The position numbers and the translations under genes are program-made. From contig NZ_JBEBRB010000009.1 of assembly GCF_040395035.1 (NCBI RefSeq), positions 1 to 63,336 on the forward strand: a DNA stretch of 63,336 bases, read 5' to 3'. This stretch comes from Parapedobacter lycopersici_A. Its GTDB lineage: Bacteria > Bacteroidota > Bacteroidia > Sphingobacteriales > Sphingobacteriaceae. This document shows, piece after piece, positions 26,649-35,466 of the stretch. The notes beneath the pieces are model-generated. The model was not told the origin of the DNA. It saw only the letters and a list, made by a program, of their open reading frames with translations, and made no database searches. Each line of letters starts with the position of its first letter. Position 1 is the stretch's first letter.

Positions 26649-27638
26649 ATGGAATACCGTAGAATGGGCCGTTCCGGCCTGCAATTAAGCGTGTTGTCTT
26701 ATGGTTCATGGGTTACCTTTTCCACCCAGTTGGACGATAGCCTCAGCGACCGGCTGATGGGGATCGCTTACGACGCCGGGATAAATTTTTTTGATAATGC
26801 CGAAACGTATGCCGGTGGCGAATCGGAGTACATGATGGGCAGGGTATTGCGGGGCAAAAACTGGGACCGGTCGACATACGTCGTGTCAAGTAAGGTCTTT
26901 TTCGGGCTGCACGGAAAAGCAAATAAGCCCAACCAACGCGGCCTCGGACGGAAGCACGTGGTCGAAGCCTGTCACGGTGCGCTGCAGCGGCTGCAGGTGG
27001 AATACCTGGATCTCTACTATTGCCATCGCCCCGATAAACAGACCACGATTGAGGAAGTTGTCCGTACGATGAATACGCTGATTCAACAGGGGAAGATTCT
27101 ATACTGGGGCACCAGCGAGTGGAGTGCGGCCGAAATTGTTGAAGCACACGCGGCCGCACAGCGGCTGGGATTGGAAGGCCCGGTAGTGGAGCAACCCGAG
27201 TACAACCTGTTTAACAGGCAGAAGATGGAAGCCGATTACCTGACCATTTTCAATCATATCGGCATGGGCACCACCATATGGAGTCCGCTGGCCTCCGGCC
27301 TGCTTACCGGTAAATATAACGATGGTATTCCCGAAGGTTCGCGACTGGCGCTGGAAGGCTATGAGTGGCTGAAAGACCGGTCCTATACCGAGCAAAAGCT
27401 CGAAGCCGTACGTCAACTCCAGGTTATTGCAGGTAACCTGGGTGTATCGCTGGCCACATTCGCCATCGCATGGTGCATCCGGAATCCCAACGTAACCAGT
27501 GCTATTCTAGGCGCGACGAAAACGGTCCAGTTGGAGGAAAATCTAAACGCTTTGGCAGTTTTGCCGCTGCTCTCCGATGACATAATGGAGCAGGTAGATC
27601 AGCTGATGCAGACCAAACCGGCGGTTCCGGAACATTGA
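26649..27638 (+). CDS. Aldo/keto reductase (AKR6-type)
   Basis: This 329-residue TIM-barrel oxidoreductase has the catalytic tetrad in place: Asp49 and Tyr54 ('FFDNAETYAGG'), Lys82 ('VVSSKVF') and His126 ('DLYYCHRPD'). The C-terminal NADPH-binding segment includes 'NVTSAILGATKTVQLEENL'. It resembles the potassium-channel beta-subunit/YghZ branch (AKR6 and AKR14) rather than the sugar-reductase branch. The substrate is probably a small aldehyde or ketone. It is cytoplasmic. It starts 40 bp after the HmuY-like gene on the same strand and ends at a bidirectional terminator. Confidence 0.9.
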   Translation: MEYRRMGRSGLQLSVLSYGSWVTFSTQLDDSLSDRLMGIAYDAGINFFDNAETYAGGESEYMMGRVLRGKNWDRSTYVVSSKVFFGLHGKANKPNQRGLGRKHVVEACHGALQRLQVEYLDLYYCHRPDKQTTIEEVVRTMNTLIQQGKILYWGTSEWSAAEIVEAHAAAQRLGLEGPVVEQPEYNLFNRQKMEADYLTIFNHIGMGTTIWSPLASGLLTGKYNDGIPEGSRLALEGYEWLKDRSYTEQKLEAVRQLQVIAGNLGVSLATFAIAWCIRNPNVTSAILGATKTVQLEENLNALAVLPLLSDDIMEQVDQLMQTKPAVPEH

Positions 27639-27674
27639 TCGGGTTTGATGGTGTAGTTTCCGCCAGTTTTCAGG

Positions 27675-27716
27675 ACATAAAAAAAACCGGAATGTTGAAT
27701 TCCGGTTTTTTTATGT
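27675..27716. terminator. Bidirectional terminator between aldo/keto reductase gene and rplS
   Basis: ACAT, an A-tract and CCGGAA pair with TTCCGG, a T-tract and ATGT, so the hairpin has A/T runs on both sides and can stop transcription in both directions. It lies between convergent genes, 36 bases beyond the reductase stop and 15 beyond the rplS stop. Confidence 0.85.
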
Positions 27717-27731
27717 CTTTCAAACGAGGTA

Positions 27732-28079
27732 TTAAAACCGCTTGGATTTGATACGGGCAGCTTTACCGGTAAGTCCACGCAGATAAAAGAGTTTTGCACG
27801 ACGTACCTTGCCATAACTGTTTACCTCAATCTTCTCAATGTTAGGGGAGTTGATCGGAAAAATACGCTCAACACCTACGCCATTGGAAATCTTACGTACG
27901 GTAAATGTCTGGTTGGTGCCCACGCTATTTATTTGGATCACAACACCTTGATAAACCTGAACGCGCTCTTTATTTCCTTCGCGAATTTTATAGTGTACGC
28001 TAACAGTGTCCCCAGCCTTGAATGCGGGAACCTCATTTTTTGTTACCGCCTGTTCTTCTACAAATTTTACTAAATCCAT
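27732..28079 (-). CDS. rplS: 50S ribosomal protein L19
   Basis: This 115-residue protein is a complete L19. The start is 'MDLVKFVEEQAV', and the core has 'GDTVSVHYKIREGNKERVQVYQG' and 'FTVRKISNGVGVERIFP'. The basic C-terminus has 'VRRAKLFYLRGLTGKAARI'. L19 sits at the 30S-50S interface and supports subunit joining. It is transcribed alone here, towards the aldo/keto reductase gene, with a shared terminator between. Upstream genes often linked in other phyla (trmD, rimM) are absent, as is common in Bacteroidota. Confidence 0.98.
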   Translation of the reverse strand: MDLVKFVEEQAVTKNEVPAFKAGDTVSVHYKIREGNKERVQVYQGVVIQINSVGTNQTFTVRKISNGVGVERIFPINSPNIEKIEVNSYGKVRRAKLFYLRGLTGKAARIKSKRF

Positions 28080-28190
28080 GATTTTGAGTAATTAATGACG
28101 ATTATTATCCCGTAAAAATCGAGTTGCAATATTAGTGAATATTTTTTGAATACCGAAAGCGTTTTTCAAAAAAGAATAGTGAACTTGTTT

Positions 28191-28219
28191 TTGCAATTTG
28201 AATTTAATTTTTACCTTTG
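28191..28219 (+). promoter_or_regulatory. Bacteroidota promoter for tRNA-Pro
   Basis: TTGC at 28191-28194 and TACCTTTG at 28212-28219 match the -33 and -7 elements with 17 bases between. The predicted start lies about 65 bases before the tRNA. This is one of the clearest promoters in the window. Confidence 0.7.
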
Positions 28220-28292
28220 CAAACCTTTACGGGAAAGGCGGCCAGGTTGCTAAGAGGAGAAAGGGTGTCGCCGAAACATAAAGGAGCCTGTT

Positions 28293-28366
28293 CGGGGTGT
28301 AGCGTAGCCCGGTATCGCGCCTGCTTTGGGAGCAGGAGGTCGTAGGTTCGAATCCTGCCACCCCGA
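28293..28366 (+). tRNA. tRNA-Pro (TGG anticodon)
   Basis: This is a full 74-base cloverleaf. The acceptor stem CGGGGTG pairs with CACCCCG, followed by discriminator A. The D arm is GCGTAGCCCGGTATCGC. The anticodon stem CCTGC/GCAGG has loop TTTGGGA (TGG at 28327-28329). The T arm is intact with TTCGAAT. The CCA end is not encoded. A promoter precedes it, and a terminator follows at 28372. Confidence 0.97.
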
Positions 28367-28371
28367 CGGAA

Positions 28372-28397
28372 AAAAGCTCGACTTAGGTCGGGCTTTT
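28372..28397 (+). terminator. Terminator after tRNA-Pro
   Basis: AAAAGCTCGAC (28372-28382) pairs with GTCGGGCTTTT (28387-28397), an 11-bp stem with one G-U pair and a 4-base loop, then C and TT. It lies 5 bases after the tRNA. Confidence 0.8.
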
Positions 28398-28481
28398 CTT
28401 GTTTTGGTCCGGCATAAGCCAAGTTCGCTTGCGATCTGACTTGTTACATCCAGCGGTTTGACTGACTAAATTTAGGGGATC

Positions 28482-28823
28482 ATGAAAATATACCACAATC
28501 CACAATGTAGCAAAAGCAGCTGCGCGTTGGCGTTACTCGCCGAAAACGGAATCGAACCTCAGGTAATAAATTACCTGCAGGACACCCCGAAAAAGGAAGA
28601 GCTGATTAACATACTCGATATGCTAAAGGTGACTCCCTTTGAAATTGTACGGAAAAACGAATTAATATTCAAAGAAAAATATGAAGGGCGGCATTTTACG
28701 GATGAGCAATGGATCGCTATATTGTTAGCGCACCCCATACTTATTGAAAGACCGATTGTTGTCCATAATGGCAAAGCCATCATTGCACGGCCTGCGGAGA
28801 AAGTGCTTGACTTATTAAAATAA
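28482..28823 (+). CDS. arsC: Arsenate reductase-family (ArsC) thioredoxin-fold protein
   Basis: The 113-residue protein belongs to the ArsC/Spx/YffB family. The redox Cys9 sits in 'HNPQCSKSS', the 'TP' bend is at about 72 (MLKVTPFEIV), and the 'ILIERPIVV' block carries the Arg used in arsenate handling. Length and motifs fit glutaredoxin-dependent arsenate reductases. No other arsenic gene is nearby, so a general thiol role is possible. A Spx-type regulator is less likely because the ArsC catalytic region is intact. It is convergent with the DUF5367 gene, the two stops being almost adjacent (28823 and 28825). Confidence 0.85.
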   Translation: MKIYHNPQCSKSSCALALLAENGIEPQVINYLQDTPKKEELINILDMLKVTPFEIVRKNELIFKEKYEGRHFTDEQWIAILLAHPILIERPIVVHNGKAIIARPAEKVLDLLK

Positions 28824-28824
28824 T

Positions 28825-29214
28825 TTAACTGCGAGCGGGCAATTCTTTCCTTATTAATCCGAAGATCAGTACAATAGCATACGCCCACATTAGCCAAGAG
28901 CCAAATGCTGCTCCTTGGTTTTCAGCTAGATTCGGAAACACCCAGCCGAAAAATTTAATACAGAAAGTATCAAATATCATACCTGGTAAAACCATCAGCA
29001 CGGCAGCTTGAATAGCTTCCGCTCTTGTCATTTCATATTTGTTGAAAACCCAATGAGCTACAAATCCTAAAAGAGGAATAAGAATGAGGTATAAGCCAGT
29101 CAACACAACGGGATTTTCTGTCAGGAAGAAATATTGCCCCGCAACTCGAAATGCTATTGTTGCTAAAAGCCATATGGTGAATCCAATTAATAAACTAAAT
29201 CCTTTATAGTTCAT
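28825..29214 (-). CDS. DUF5367-type membrane protein
   Basis: This 129-residue integral membrane protein has four hydrophobic helices (about 6-25, 36-60, 70-90 and 102-122). It has the stretch 'VLPGMIFDTFCIKFFGWVFPN' in the third helix region and 'FGSWLMWAYAIVLIFGLIRKE' at the end. I match this pattern to DUF5367, which has no known function. About 100 bases upstream of the start there is a minus-strand TACCTTTG (29320-29327) that may be its -7 box. The gene stands alone; the rest of the 246-base gap to 29460 holds nothing recognisable. Confidence 0.7.
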   Translation of the reverse strand: MNYKGFSLLIGFTIWLLATIAFRVAGQYFFLTENPVVLTGLYLILIPLLGFVAHWVFNKYEMTRAEAIQAAVLMVLPGMIFDTFCIKFFGWVFPNLAENQGAAFGSWLMWAYAIVLIFGLIRKELPARS

Positions 29215-29460
29215 CGTTCCATTTGATTTGCTGAGTCGACAATTAGATTGCCCGTAACGTTGGTGGTTTGCTGGCTGGCCCGGGTTTCATTACAAAAACC
29301 AAAATGCGAAGCCGGCTTTCAAAGGTAGCCAAAACTTTTCCTATTCCTTGAGGCGTTTACTTTGAAAATCCATTGCCCTTACAGAACAGAGTCCAGGTTC
29401 TTGAATACCTGCGCTGTCAACGTGCCTGCCTTGGGTATGTAAATGAAAGGAAGTATACGG

Positions 29461-30429
29461 TCATTCAATCCAGAATGTAGCGCCATTAACCGCTGGAAGG
29501 ATCTCTTCCCCGTCGGGTTGTATGACGATAACCGCTTCGTCATTGTCCATATTGTACACCTGTCCATCGTTGGGGATAATGGCGAGGTTCCAGTAAAAGA
29601 ACGTAGGTCCGATTTTTTTTGCTACCAGCAGGTGTTTCCCATCGGGGGAGAAGTCAGCGTGGATTTCCCCGTCACTGCTTTCCGTGACCTGCCGTAAATC
29701 ATTTCCGTCCACATCCATCACGTATATATGGTTGCTCACCATCATGGCAAGCTGTGTGCCCTGCTTGTTTACCCGCAGGTTGCCCCATAGCGTGTAGGGC
29801 ATCTCTTTTACCAACGTGAGGCTTGTATAAGGCGGGTCGGATTGGAATATATACCGGTCGCCTAACGTAAATACAATACGATTGCCGGGAAGCCATAGCA
29901 CCTCGTCGTTAATTCCAAACATCACGGGTCCCGCTTCGGTATCCACCGCTTCCAGGTGGGTCAGGACATTCCCGTCTAAATCGGTTATGACGATACCATT
30001 ATCCAACGTCGGGCTGTATAGTACATTTTTATTATCGGGTGAGAGCAGTGCCTTTACGTTTGTATCCGTACCCTTCGGTGAAACATAGTCGAATTCATCT
30101 GCGATCGTTCCATCCAAATTGTGTATTAACGTGATTTTGGCGACGTCAAATACACCGGCTTCCCGTTCGCTGGTCAGCCTGAACTGTTCGTCCCGGCTCA
30201 TGTCCCAATAATTGAAGCCATATGTATTGAATGTGAAGTAAGTGCGCTGCCGGTTTGTCTGCAGATCCAGTTGATATACGTTTCCGGTAAAGGTGTATAT
30301 GAGTTTACCAGTCAGATTCCCATTTCTGCCATCTTCATTGCCGGGATTAGCACCATCGTTTTTACTGCACGACGAAATGCCTAGCAATGCTACCAGAACG
30401 AGCGTAATAGTTTGTATTTTCTGTTTCAT
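29461..30429 (-). CDS. TolB-like beta-propeller lipoprotein
   Basis: The 322-residue product has an SPII signal with lipobox ISSC (Cys 21). After a Gly/Asn-rich linker it has a six-bladed propeller of PD40/TolB type, with repeated blades such as 'GNVYQLDLQTNRQRTYFTF', 'ALLSPDNKNVLYSPT', 'GNDLRQVTESSDGEIHADF' and 'SPDGKHLLVAKK'. It is probably anchored in the outer membrane facing the periplasm and used for protein or ligand binding; no catalytic residues are evident. It is not TolB itself, since pal, tolA and other tol genes are absent. It is a single gene on the minus strand. Confidence 0.78.
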   Translation of the reverse strand: MKQKIQTITLVLVALLGISSCSKNDGANPGNEDGRNGNLTGKLIYTFTGNVYQLDLQTNRQRTYFTFNTYGFNYWDMSRDEQFRLTSEREAGVFDVAKITLIHNLDGTIADEFDYVSPKGTDTNVKALLSPDNKNVLYSPTLDNGIVITDLDGNVLTHLEAVDTEAGPVMFGINDEVLWLPGNRIVFTLGDRYIFQSDPPYTSLTLVKEMPYTLWGNLRVNKQGTQLAMMVSNHIYVMDVDGNDLRQVTESSDGEIHADFSPDGKHLLVAKKIGPTFFYWNLAIIPNDGQVYNMDNDEAVIVIQPDGEEILPAVNGATFWIE

Positions 30430-30625
30430 ACCCCAACCGATGTATGAACAAAGTTATCACGTGCTTTTGTTCCACGCAATCCACGAAAACAAGGAAAAAT
30501 GAAAATCAATCACATCAGCATCCCGGTATAAGGGTACAACATACGGCTGGACACATACCGTTACCCGTCGTTCCGAAAAGCCGTTTCGTTATGTGGCGTT
30601 ACCTTAAAGTGTTGTCCGTTGCTGT

Positions 30626-31249
30626 TTAGCCGATCAGTTTTTGCTCGATGGCGATCCTGACGAGTACGGCTGTATTTTTTGCATCGAGTTTCAGCAGCAG
30701 GTTTTTTCGGTAGCTTTTAATGGTTTCCGGACTTAAAAAGATCCGATCGGCAATTTCACCATTGGTTAGTCCCTCGGCAATCAATTTCAGCAGTTCGCGT
30801 TCACGCTCCGTAAGCCAGATGTGCTTTTCCCGTGGCCGTTTCAATAGCAAATCCACTTCATGGCAAAGGAATGTGCCGCCAGCGGCAACAGCCTGTATCC
30901 CCGCCAGTACTTCTTCGGCCATGGCGTTCTTGATGAGGTAGCCTGAAGCGCCATTATCCAGCATCTGGCGAACGATACTATATTCATCGTGTGTAGTCAG
31001 CGCTAACACATTGATTGCTGGAAATTGCGTTTTCACTTCTTTACAGAAATCCAGGCCACTGATATCCGGCAACCCCACATCAAGCAGCAGCACATCCGGC
31101 TTCCAGAAGCCCAAGGAAAGCCGGCATTCGGCAGCACTATGCGCCACACCGACCACGATAGCCGATCCGGATCCGTCGATCAGTCCCTTTAACCCTTCGG
31201 TCAGGATCTTATGATCGTCTACGATGACTACCTTAATCATGCTGTCCAT
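30626..31249 (-). CDS. NarL/FixJ-type response regulator
   Basis: This 207-residue protein has a canonical receiver domain. Asp11 and Asp12 (IVDDH), phospho-acceptor Asp57 (LLLDVG) and Lys107 (GYLIK) are all present. A LuxR helix-turn-helix follows at about 145-205 ('LTERERELLKLIAEGLTNG', 'LSPETIKSYRKNLLLKLDA'). The start overlaps the end of the sensor kinase gene by 17 bases (8 if ATG 31240 is used), so the two are translationally coupled and form one two-component system. Targets are unknown; the flanking lipoprotein genes are candidates. Confidence 0.93.
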   Translation of the reverse strand: MDSMIKVVIVDDHKILTEGLKGLIDGSGSAIVVGVAHSAAECRLSLGFWKPDVLLLDVGLPDISGLDFCKEVKTQFPAINVLALTTHDEYSIVRQMLDNGASGYLIKNAMAEEVLAGIQAVAAGGTFLCHEVDLLLKRPREKHIWLTERERELLKLIAEGLTNGEIADRIFLSPETIKSYRKNLLLKLDAKNTAVLVRIAIEQKLIG

Positions 31250-33185
31250 TTTTTGTCAATTCCAGTTCTACGTGTATTTCTGTTCCCTGTGCGGAGGAAT
31301 AGCAGTCCATTTTACCCTGAAAGGCGGCCACCCGTTGGCGGATATTCCGCAATCCCATTCCTTCGGTTACCGTCTTTTGGTCAAACCCGCTGCCGTTATC
31401 CTGGACCGTGAAGGATAGCCGGTCGTTTTCCTGTACCAATTGTACGTTAATCTGCGTTGCCCCGGCATGTTTCAGTGCATTATTGACCAGCTCATGAACA
31501 CAGCGATAGACCATGATTTCCAGTTTTCCCGGCAGCCGGGCCTCATCCCCGAAATAATGGAAGCTGGCAGGCGGGATGGCGGCGCAGAAATCCGACAGGG
31601 AAACCTTCAGCCCATAGCGCAGCAATGATTCGGGCATCATATGGTGCGCGACGCGGCGAAGTTCCCGTATGGAATCATCAAGCATGCCCAGAGCTTTCTG
31701 GAAGCGGGAAACGTCCACTGCTTCCAGCACTGCGTCGCCATTCACCTGCGGCAGGTTGAATTTCACCAGTGACAACATGCTGCCCAGCCCATCGTGCAGG
31801 TCCTTTGCCAGGCGCGTACGCTCAGCCGCTTCGCCGTCAAGTGTAGCATGTACCGCCACCAGCTGTTTTTCCTGCTCCAGCCGCTGCGCGGCTTCTTCGG
31901 CTAACTTTCTCCTACTGACGGCCAGCCGATAACGCATGACAGCGAACGCGAGCGCGATCAGGAGAACGATGCCCCCGGCGACACCAAGCCACAAATACAA
32001 TCGCCGTTGCTTTTCGAGTGCACCGATCTGCAAGGATTTCTTTTCCGTCTCATATTTGACTTCCATTTCGGAAAATGCACGGTGAAAGGTCTCGTTATGC
32101 TGCGTTTCAAGCGCCGTAACAAATTCGTTTACGTAATGTTCCATGGAATCGATACGCCCCAATCGTCCATATGCAAGAGAAAGGTGGATATATGCATGTT
32201 TAGTCATGTTTACATCGGTCGAATCCATTTGCAGTACCTTCAATCCGGTCGCGATGCATTCGCGGTAGTTGCCTGAATAATAATAGATGGCCGCTAATAT
32301 GGTGGCACTGCTGGTCGCCAGATCCCGAAGCCCAGCTGCTTCAGCCCGCTGCAGTGCCTGTTGTGCAATGGGCATGGCCGCATCATAATCTCCATAATAG
32401 TTATAGGCACTCGCCAAAACGGCCAATGTTCTACTTTCACCGGATTTATTGCCAAGTTCCCGATAGATGTTGAGCGCCTGTTCAATCGGTCGAATCGATT
32501 CTTCTTTGGGCTTTTCCTGCCCGCGGTATACGGCACCCAGGTCGGTGTATATGGAAGCCAGTTCCTCCTTATTTCCACTTTCTATAGCCAGTCGCTCGGC
32601 CTGCCTGTAATAGGCCAACGCTTGGTCGTGATTCTTCAACAGTCGATAAATACCACCTATGCGAGCATATATTTCGCAGCGTTCATAACCGTTATCCGTC
32701 TTTTCAAGTATAGCGGCTGATTTTTTAAAGTGATCCATCGCCGCGTCATACCTGTTTTGGGAAACGTAAAGGCTGCCGTATAGTCGATACACGCCTGCTT
32801 CTTGTGCTGCTCCGTGCCGCTGCGCAATGGGCAACGCTTTTTCTAAATAAAATTCGGCTGAATCATCAGCGGACTTCATCAGGTAAGCCGCACTCAGGTT
32901 TTGGTAAAATGCGCCCTCCATTTGCTCGTCTCCGGTTTGACTCGCTAAGTCCAATCCTGTTTTAGCAAAGTGCAGTGACTTGGATATGTTTTCCCTTACA
33001 TAGCCTTTTGATAACTCCTGATATAATCGGATCTTTTCACTATCCGTAAGCCTTTTCGTGGCTAATACCCGTTCAAGGGAATCCAGTGACTGACCGAGAG
33101 CGATGAACGGTGACCCTGCCAAAACCAGGTTTAGTGCGAAACGGAACGCCTGCCGTATGCTTTGCTGTAGAAGTCCTTTTATCAT
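31233..33185 (-). CDS. TPR-containing sensor histidine kinase (HisKA_3)
   Basis: The 650-residue kinase has a signal or first membrane helix (to about 31) and a periplasmic tetratricopeptide array (about 50-345, at least six repeats of the 'A..YYRQAERLA' kind). A short coiled coil leads to a membrane helix at 397-418. The HisKA_3 dimerisation helix carries phospho-His464 ('LAKDLHDGLGS'), and the HATPase domain follows ('HELVNNALKHAGA', 'DNGSGFD', 'GMGLRNIRQRV'). This is the common Bacteroidota design for sensing envelope state through protein contacts. The partner response regulator overlaps its end. A minus-strand TACCTTTG at 33220-33227 is the likely -7 box. Confidence 0.93.
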   Translation of the reverse strand: MIKGLLQQSIRQAFRFALNLVLAGSPFIALGQSLDSLERVLATKRLTDSEKIRLYQELSKGYVRENISKSLHFAKTGLDLASQTGDEQMEGAFYQNLSAAYLMKSADDSAEFYLEKALPIAQRHGAAQEAGVYRLYGSLYVSQNRYDAAMDHFKKSAAILEKTDNGYERCEIYARIGGIYRLLKNHDQALAYYRQAERLAIESGNKEELASIYTDLGAVYRGQEKPKEESIRPIEQALNIYRELGNKSGESRTLAVLASAYNYYGDYDAAMPIAQQALQRAEAAGLRDLATSSATILAAIYYYSGNYRECIATGLKVLQMDSTDVNMTKHAYIHLSLAYGRLGRIDSMEHYVNEFVTALETQHNETFHRAFSEMEVKYETEKKSLQIGALEKQRRLYLWLGVAGGIVLLIALAFAVMRYRLAVSRRKLAEEAAQRLEQEKQLVAVHATLDGEAAERTRLAKDLHDGLGSMLSLVKFNLPQVNGDAVLEAVDVSRFQKALGMLDDSIRELRRVAHHMMPESLLRYGLKVSLSDFCAAIPPASFHYFGDEARLPGKLEIMVYRCVHELVNNALKHAGATQINVQLVQENDRLSFTVQDNGSGFDQKTVTEGMGLRNIRQRVAAFQGKMDCYSSAQGTEIHVELELTKNGQHD

Positions 33186-33219
33186 GTGATCTAAATAACT
33201 GGTTTGGTTTATCGTATAG

Positions 33220-33227
33220 CAAAGGTA
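33220..33227 (-). promoter_or_regulatory. Candidate -7 box for the TPR kinase operon
   Basis: Read on the minus strand this is TACCTTTG, 35 bases before the kinase start. Just upstream lies a CCCCC-TTTT-GGGGG hairpin (33251-33264). On the plus strand TAACTTTG at 33288-33295 could serve the divergent lipoprotein gene. Confidence 0.5.
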
Positions 33228-33371
33228 GCGATATCCATGCGGGATAAAAACCCCCTTTTGGGGGTATCGTAGGGAACACGGTCGCGGTAACTTTGCTTCA
33301 TAGAACGGCTAACAGCGGGTAGCCATGCCGGTTGCTTTCAAATAGAAATAAACACATTCATTAAATGACAG

Positions 33372-34067
33372 ATGATGAACACAATCACAAAGACATTCAA
33401 AACAATCGGGCTATGCTTTCTGGCAGTAGCCCTGGTTTCCTGTGCTAAAGATGAAAATAGCTGTGATCCCGAGGATAAGGAAAGCCCGTGCTACCCCGGT
33501 GTTACGACTAGCCAGTACTTCAAGATGGAAATAGCCGGAGCTGAGTGGAAAGCAACAAATGCCCCTGGTCATTTGTTCTTTATTGAGTCGCCTAATCAGG
33601 GAGTTGACGAGCATACGGGCGTGCCATTTTACTACGTTGAGTTGGTAGGGCTTACCGGGTCGGACCCCAATGGTATTACTATCCAGCTACACCTGCCGGC
33701 AGATAAGTTTTCGAATCCTAAAGGGACCTATCCGGTCATCGCAGATGCGAGAAAACTCCATACAGCAGGCGTATCTTCCGTGTGGGTATACGCCGTTAAC
33801 GGTACACAGGACGAATATGTTTCCGTTTTTCCGGAATCCATGGATGATGATACGCCTTTATTGCCCGACGCCGGTACGGTCACCATCACGGATTTCGAAT
33901 TAGGAAACGACAACGACGGCGGCAACCAGAAACGGTTATATCGTATCAAAGGCACATTCTCCGCATCTACAATCTATGGGTTGGATGTTCCCAACGGATT
34001 CAACGGCAACACCGAATCGATATCCCGCGGGGAATTTAATCTCGTCAACGCGTTATATCAGCAGTAA
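33372..34067 (+). CDS. Lipoprotein of unknown function
   Basis: This 231-residue protein has an SPII signal with lipobox LVSC (Cys 24). The mature part begins with a Cys-containing acidic segment (AKDENSCDPEDKESPCYPG), followed by a beta-rich domain ('YFKMEIAGAEWKATNAPG', 'GITIQLHLPADKFSNPKGTYPV', 'AGTVTITDFELGNDNDGG', 'LYRIKGTFSASTIYG'). This looks like one of the small immunoglobulin-like or lipocalin-like lipoproteins of Bacteroidota. I know no function. It is divergent from the TPR sensor kinase and may be a target of that system. A terminator follows at 34138. Confidence 0.7.
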   Translation: MMNTITKTFKTIGLCFLAVALVSCAKDENSCDPEDKESPCYPGVTTSQYFKMEIAGAEWKATNAPGHLFFIESPNQGVDEHTGVPFYYVELVGLTGSDPNGITIQLHLPADKFSNPKGTYPVIADARKLHTAGVSSVWVYAVNGTQDEYVSVFPESMDDDTPLLPDAGTVTITDFELGNDNDGGNQKRLYRIKGTFSASTIYGLDVPNGFNGNTESISRGEFNLVNALYQQ

Positions 34068-34137
34068 AAACACGGACCGTTAACACTGAAATCCGAACAC
34101 GAAACAAGTTCGGCATTACGGACGATATTCACCAATG

Positions 34138-34162
34138 AAAAAGGGGCTAAAAGCCCCTTTTT
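34138..34162. terminator. Bidirectional terminator between convergent lipoprotein genes
   Basis: AAAAAGGGGCT (34138-34148) pairs perfectly with AGCCCCTTTTT (34152-34162) around a 3-base loop. A and T runs on both sides allow termination on either strand. Confidence 0.9.
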
Positions 34163-34191
34163 AAATCTACTATTTTTGATGGATGCAGCAA

Positions 34192-34989
34192 TTATTCTGC
34201 TGTTGCCGTCAACGTTTTCGTGCCGAGATCAGCAATGATTCCAAACCTGACCGGTACGGCTTCTGTTGTATCAGGTGCTAAACCGGAAGCCGGGTCCGGT
34301 TCGATGACAACCCGATAGTCGCCTTCGGGCAAACCCGATATCAGGAAGAAACCTTCTGCGTCCGGAAAGGCGGTTGCTGTGTCCGTTTCGCCCATAGCAT
34401 ACACCACGGGGTTAGCCGACATCGGTTCAACGACGCCCTTAATACGCCCGTTGGTCAGCTCCGTAAACACCCGGATAACCGGTTTCAGGGTGTATGAACC
34501 ATTACCCGTCTGCACAATGGAGCGGGCCGCATCAAAATCCGTCCATACCGTATACGACCCATCAGGGATGAGTTCCTGATGGACGTTGAATTTCAGTCCG
34601 CTTTCCTCTCCCGATGGAACTTTTAACGGATGCTCCGTCCCATCGACTACAATAGAATTGTTTTCCCCAAGGATGAACCGTACTTGTGAAAGCTTTCCTG
34701 CAGGAAGCGTGGTACGGGCAATCAGGGTGTCCACACCATTGCGGAATTCAAGCAGGTCGTAAACCCCGGGCACAATCGCGTCAAAGGTTGTCCATCCATC
34801 CGCATCGGTATGAAACGCGACACCCCGGATATCCAGGTATAAGGCATCGAACGCCCCCGGAGCGTCCGTCAGGCGGAGATCCAGCTGGGCTGTTCCGCCG
34901 CCTGACGAGTCGTTTTTGCTGCATGAGCCAAAAAATAAGATGGCACACAGTCCCGCCAATAAAGGCAGCATGAGTTGTTTTTTCATCAT
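34192..34989 (-). CDS. DUF4382 lipoprotein
   Basis: Starting at ATG 34989 (MMKKQLML), the 265-residue product has an SPII signal with lipobox FGSC (Cys 23). It has the DUF4382 domain: 'LDLRLTDAPGAFDALYLDIRGVAFH', then 'WTTF' and 'YDLLEFRNGVDTLIA', then 'AGKLSQVRFILGENNSIVVDG'. A short C-terminal prealbumin-like domain follows ('FPDAEGFFLISGLPEGDYRV'), of the carboxypeptidase-regulatory kind. The protein should be surface or periplasmic and may bind a ligand; the activity of DUF4382 is unknown. The reading frame extends to 35121, but the extra 44 codons precede the signal peptide and are not likely translated. Confidence 0.85.
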   Translation of the reverse strand: MMKKQLMLPLLAGLCAILFFGSCSKNDSSGGGTAQLDLRLTDAPGAFDALYLDIRGVAFHTDADGWTTFDAIVPGVYDLLEFRNGVDTLIARTTLPAGKLSQVRFILGENNSIVVDGTEHPLKVPSGEESGLKFNVHQELIPDGSYTVWTDFDAARSIVQTGNGSYTLKPVIRVFTELTNGRIKGVVEPMSANPVVYAMGETDTATAFPDAEGFFLISGLPEGDYRVVIEPDPASGLAPDTTEAVPVRFGIIADLGTKTLTATAE

Positions 34990-35418
34990 CTTAAAAATTA
35001 GTTGTTTAAAATCAGTGTTCAATAGCGCTATATTGTGATCCGGCAGCGTAACCATCGGTAGATCTATTCCTGCGATTTTTTTGCCCGAAGAACATTCCTT
35101 CGTCACTGAGGACACACTCATTCATGAATCGGGTCGAAATGCGCGCAGGATTATTAACGCATCCCGACAGACTGTTGCCGGTCACCACATAGGCACGTGC
35201 AAAAAACTTACCTAAAAATAAACTGCTGGTAATCAATGATCTTTTTGTTTTTGTGCCATGGGTAAGTGTATGGTTTTGACGACAGCGAAACGCGCTAAAG
35301 CGGTTGACGCGTTTTTACTAGGCATTTGCCATCACCTTTTCCGGTAACGGCGATGAAGTCGATTTGCCGCTGTTTCACGTCAGGGTAACGGGTTCCGGCC
35401 GGATTGAACTTTTAATCG
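34990..35418. other. Gene-free interval upstream of the copper module
   Basis: No convincing gene is seen on either strand. A 74-codon minus-strand frame (35012-35236) matches no family I know. A hairpin AAACGCG (35288-35294)/CGCGTTT (35308-35314) followed by TT resembles a terminator but no gene ends near it on the plus strand. Promoters for the DUF4382 gene (leftward) and the AraC gene (rightward) should lie in this interval. Confidence 0.45.
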
Positions 35419-35426
35419 TAAATTTG
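35419..35426 (+). promoter_or_regulatory. Candidate -7 box for the copper regulator gene
   Basis: TAAATTTG matches TAnnTTTG and lies 40 bases before ATG 35467. No good -33 partner is visible, which would fit an activator-dependent promoter. Confidence 0.4.
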
Positions 35427-35466
35427 CTTGACTAAGTTAAGTAGTGAATTTTGCCGCAACGAAAAC

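Noticed and set aside
28204..28422. 72-codon frame on the minus strand over tRNA-Pro ('GRIRTYDLLLPKQARYRA')
   Set aside because: This is the well-known false protein made by translating the antisense of a tRNA-Pro; the cloverleaf on the plus strand explains the sequence.
28482..28823. Spx-type transcription factor for the ArsC-like gene
   Set aside because: A single Cys in the NPQCSKS context plus the ERPIVV block fits the reductase branch; the Spx CxxC motif is absent.
35012..35236. 74-codon minus-strand frame upstream of the DUF4382 gene
   Set aside because: No family recognised, odd composition, no ribosome site; kept only as part of a gene-free interval.
35288..35316. Terminator-like hairpin in the gap before the copper regulator
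   Set aside because: The loop is long and no gene on the plus strand ends near it, so it is mentioned only as part of the interval.
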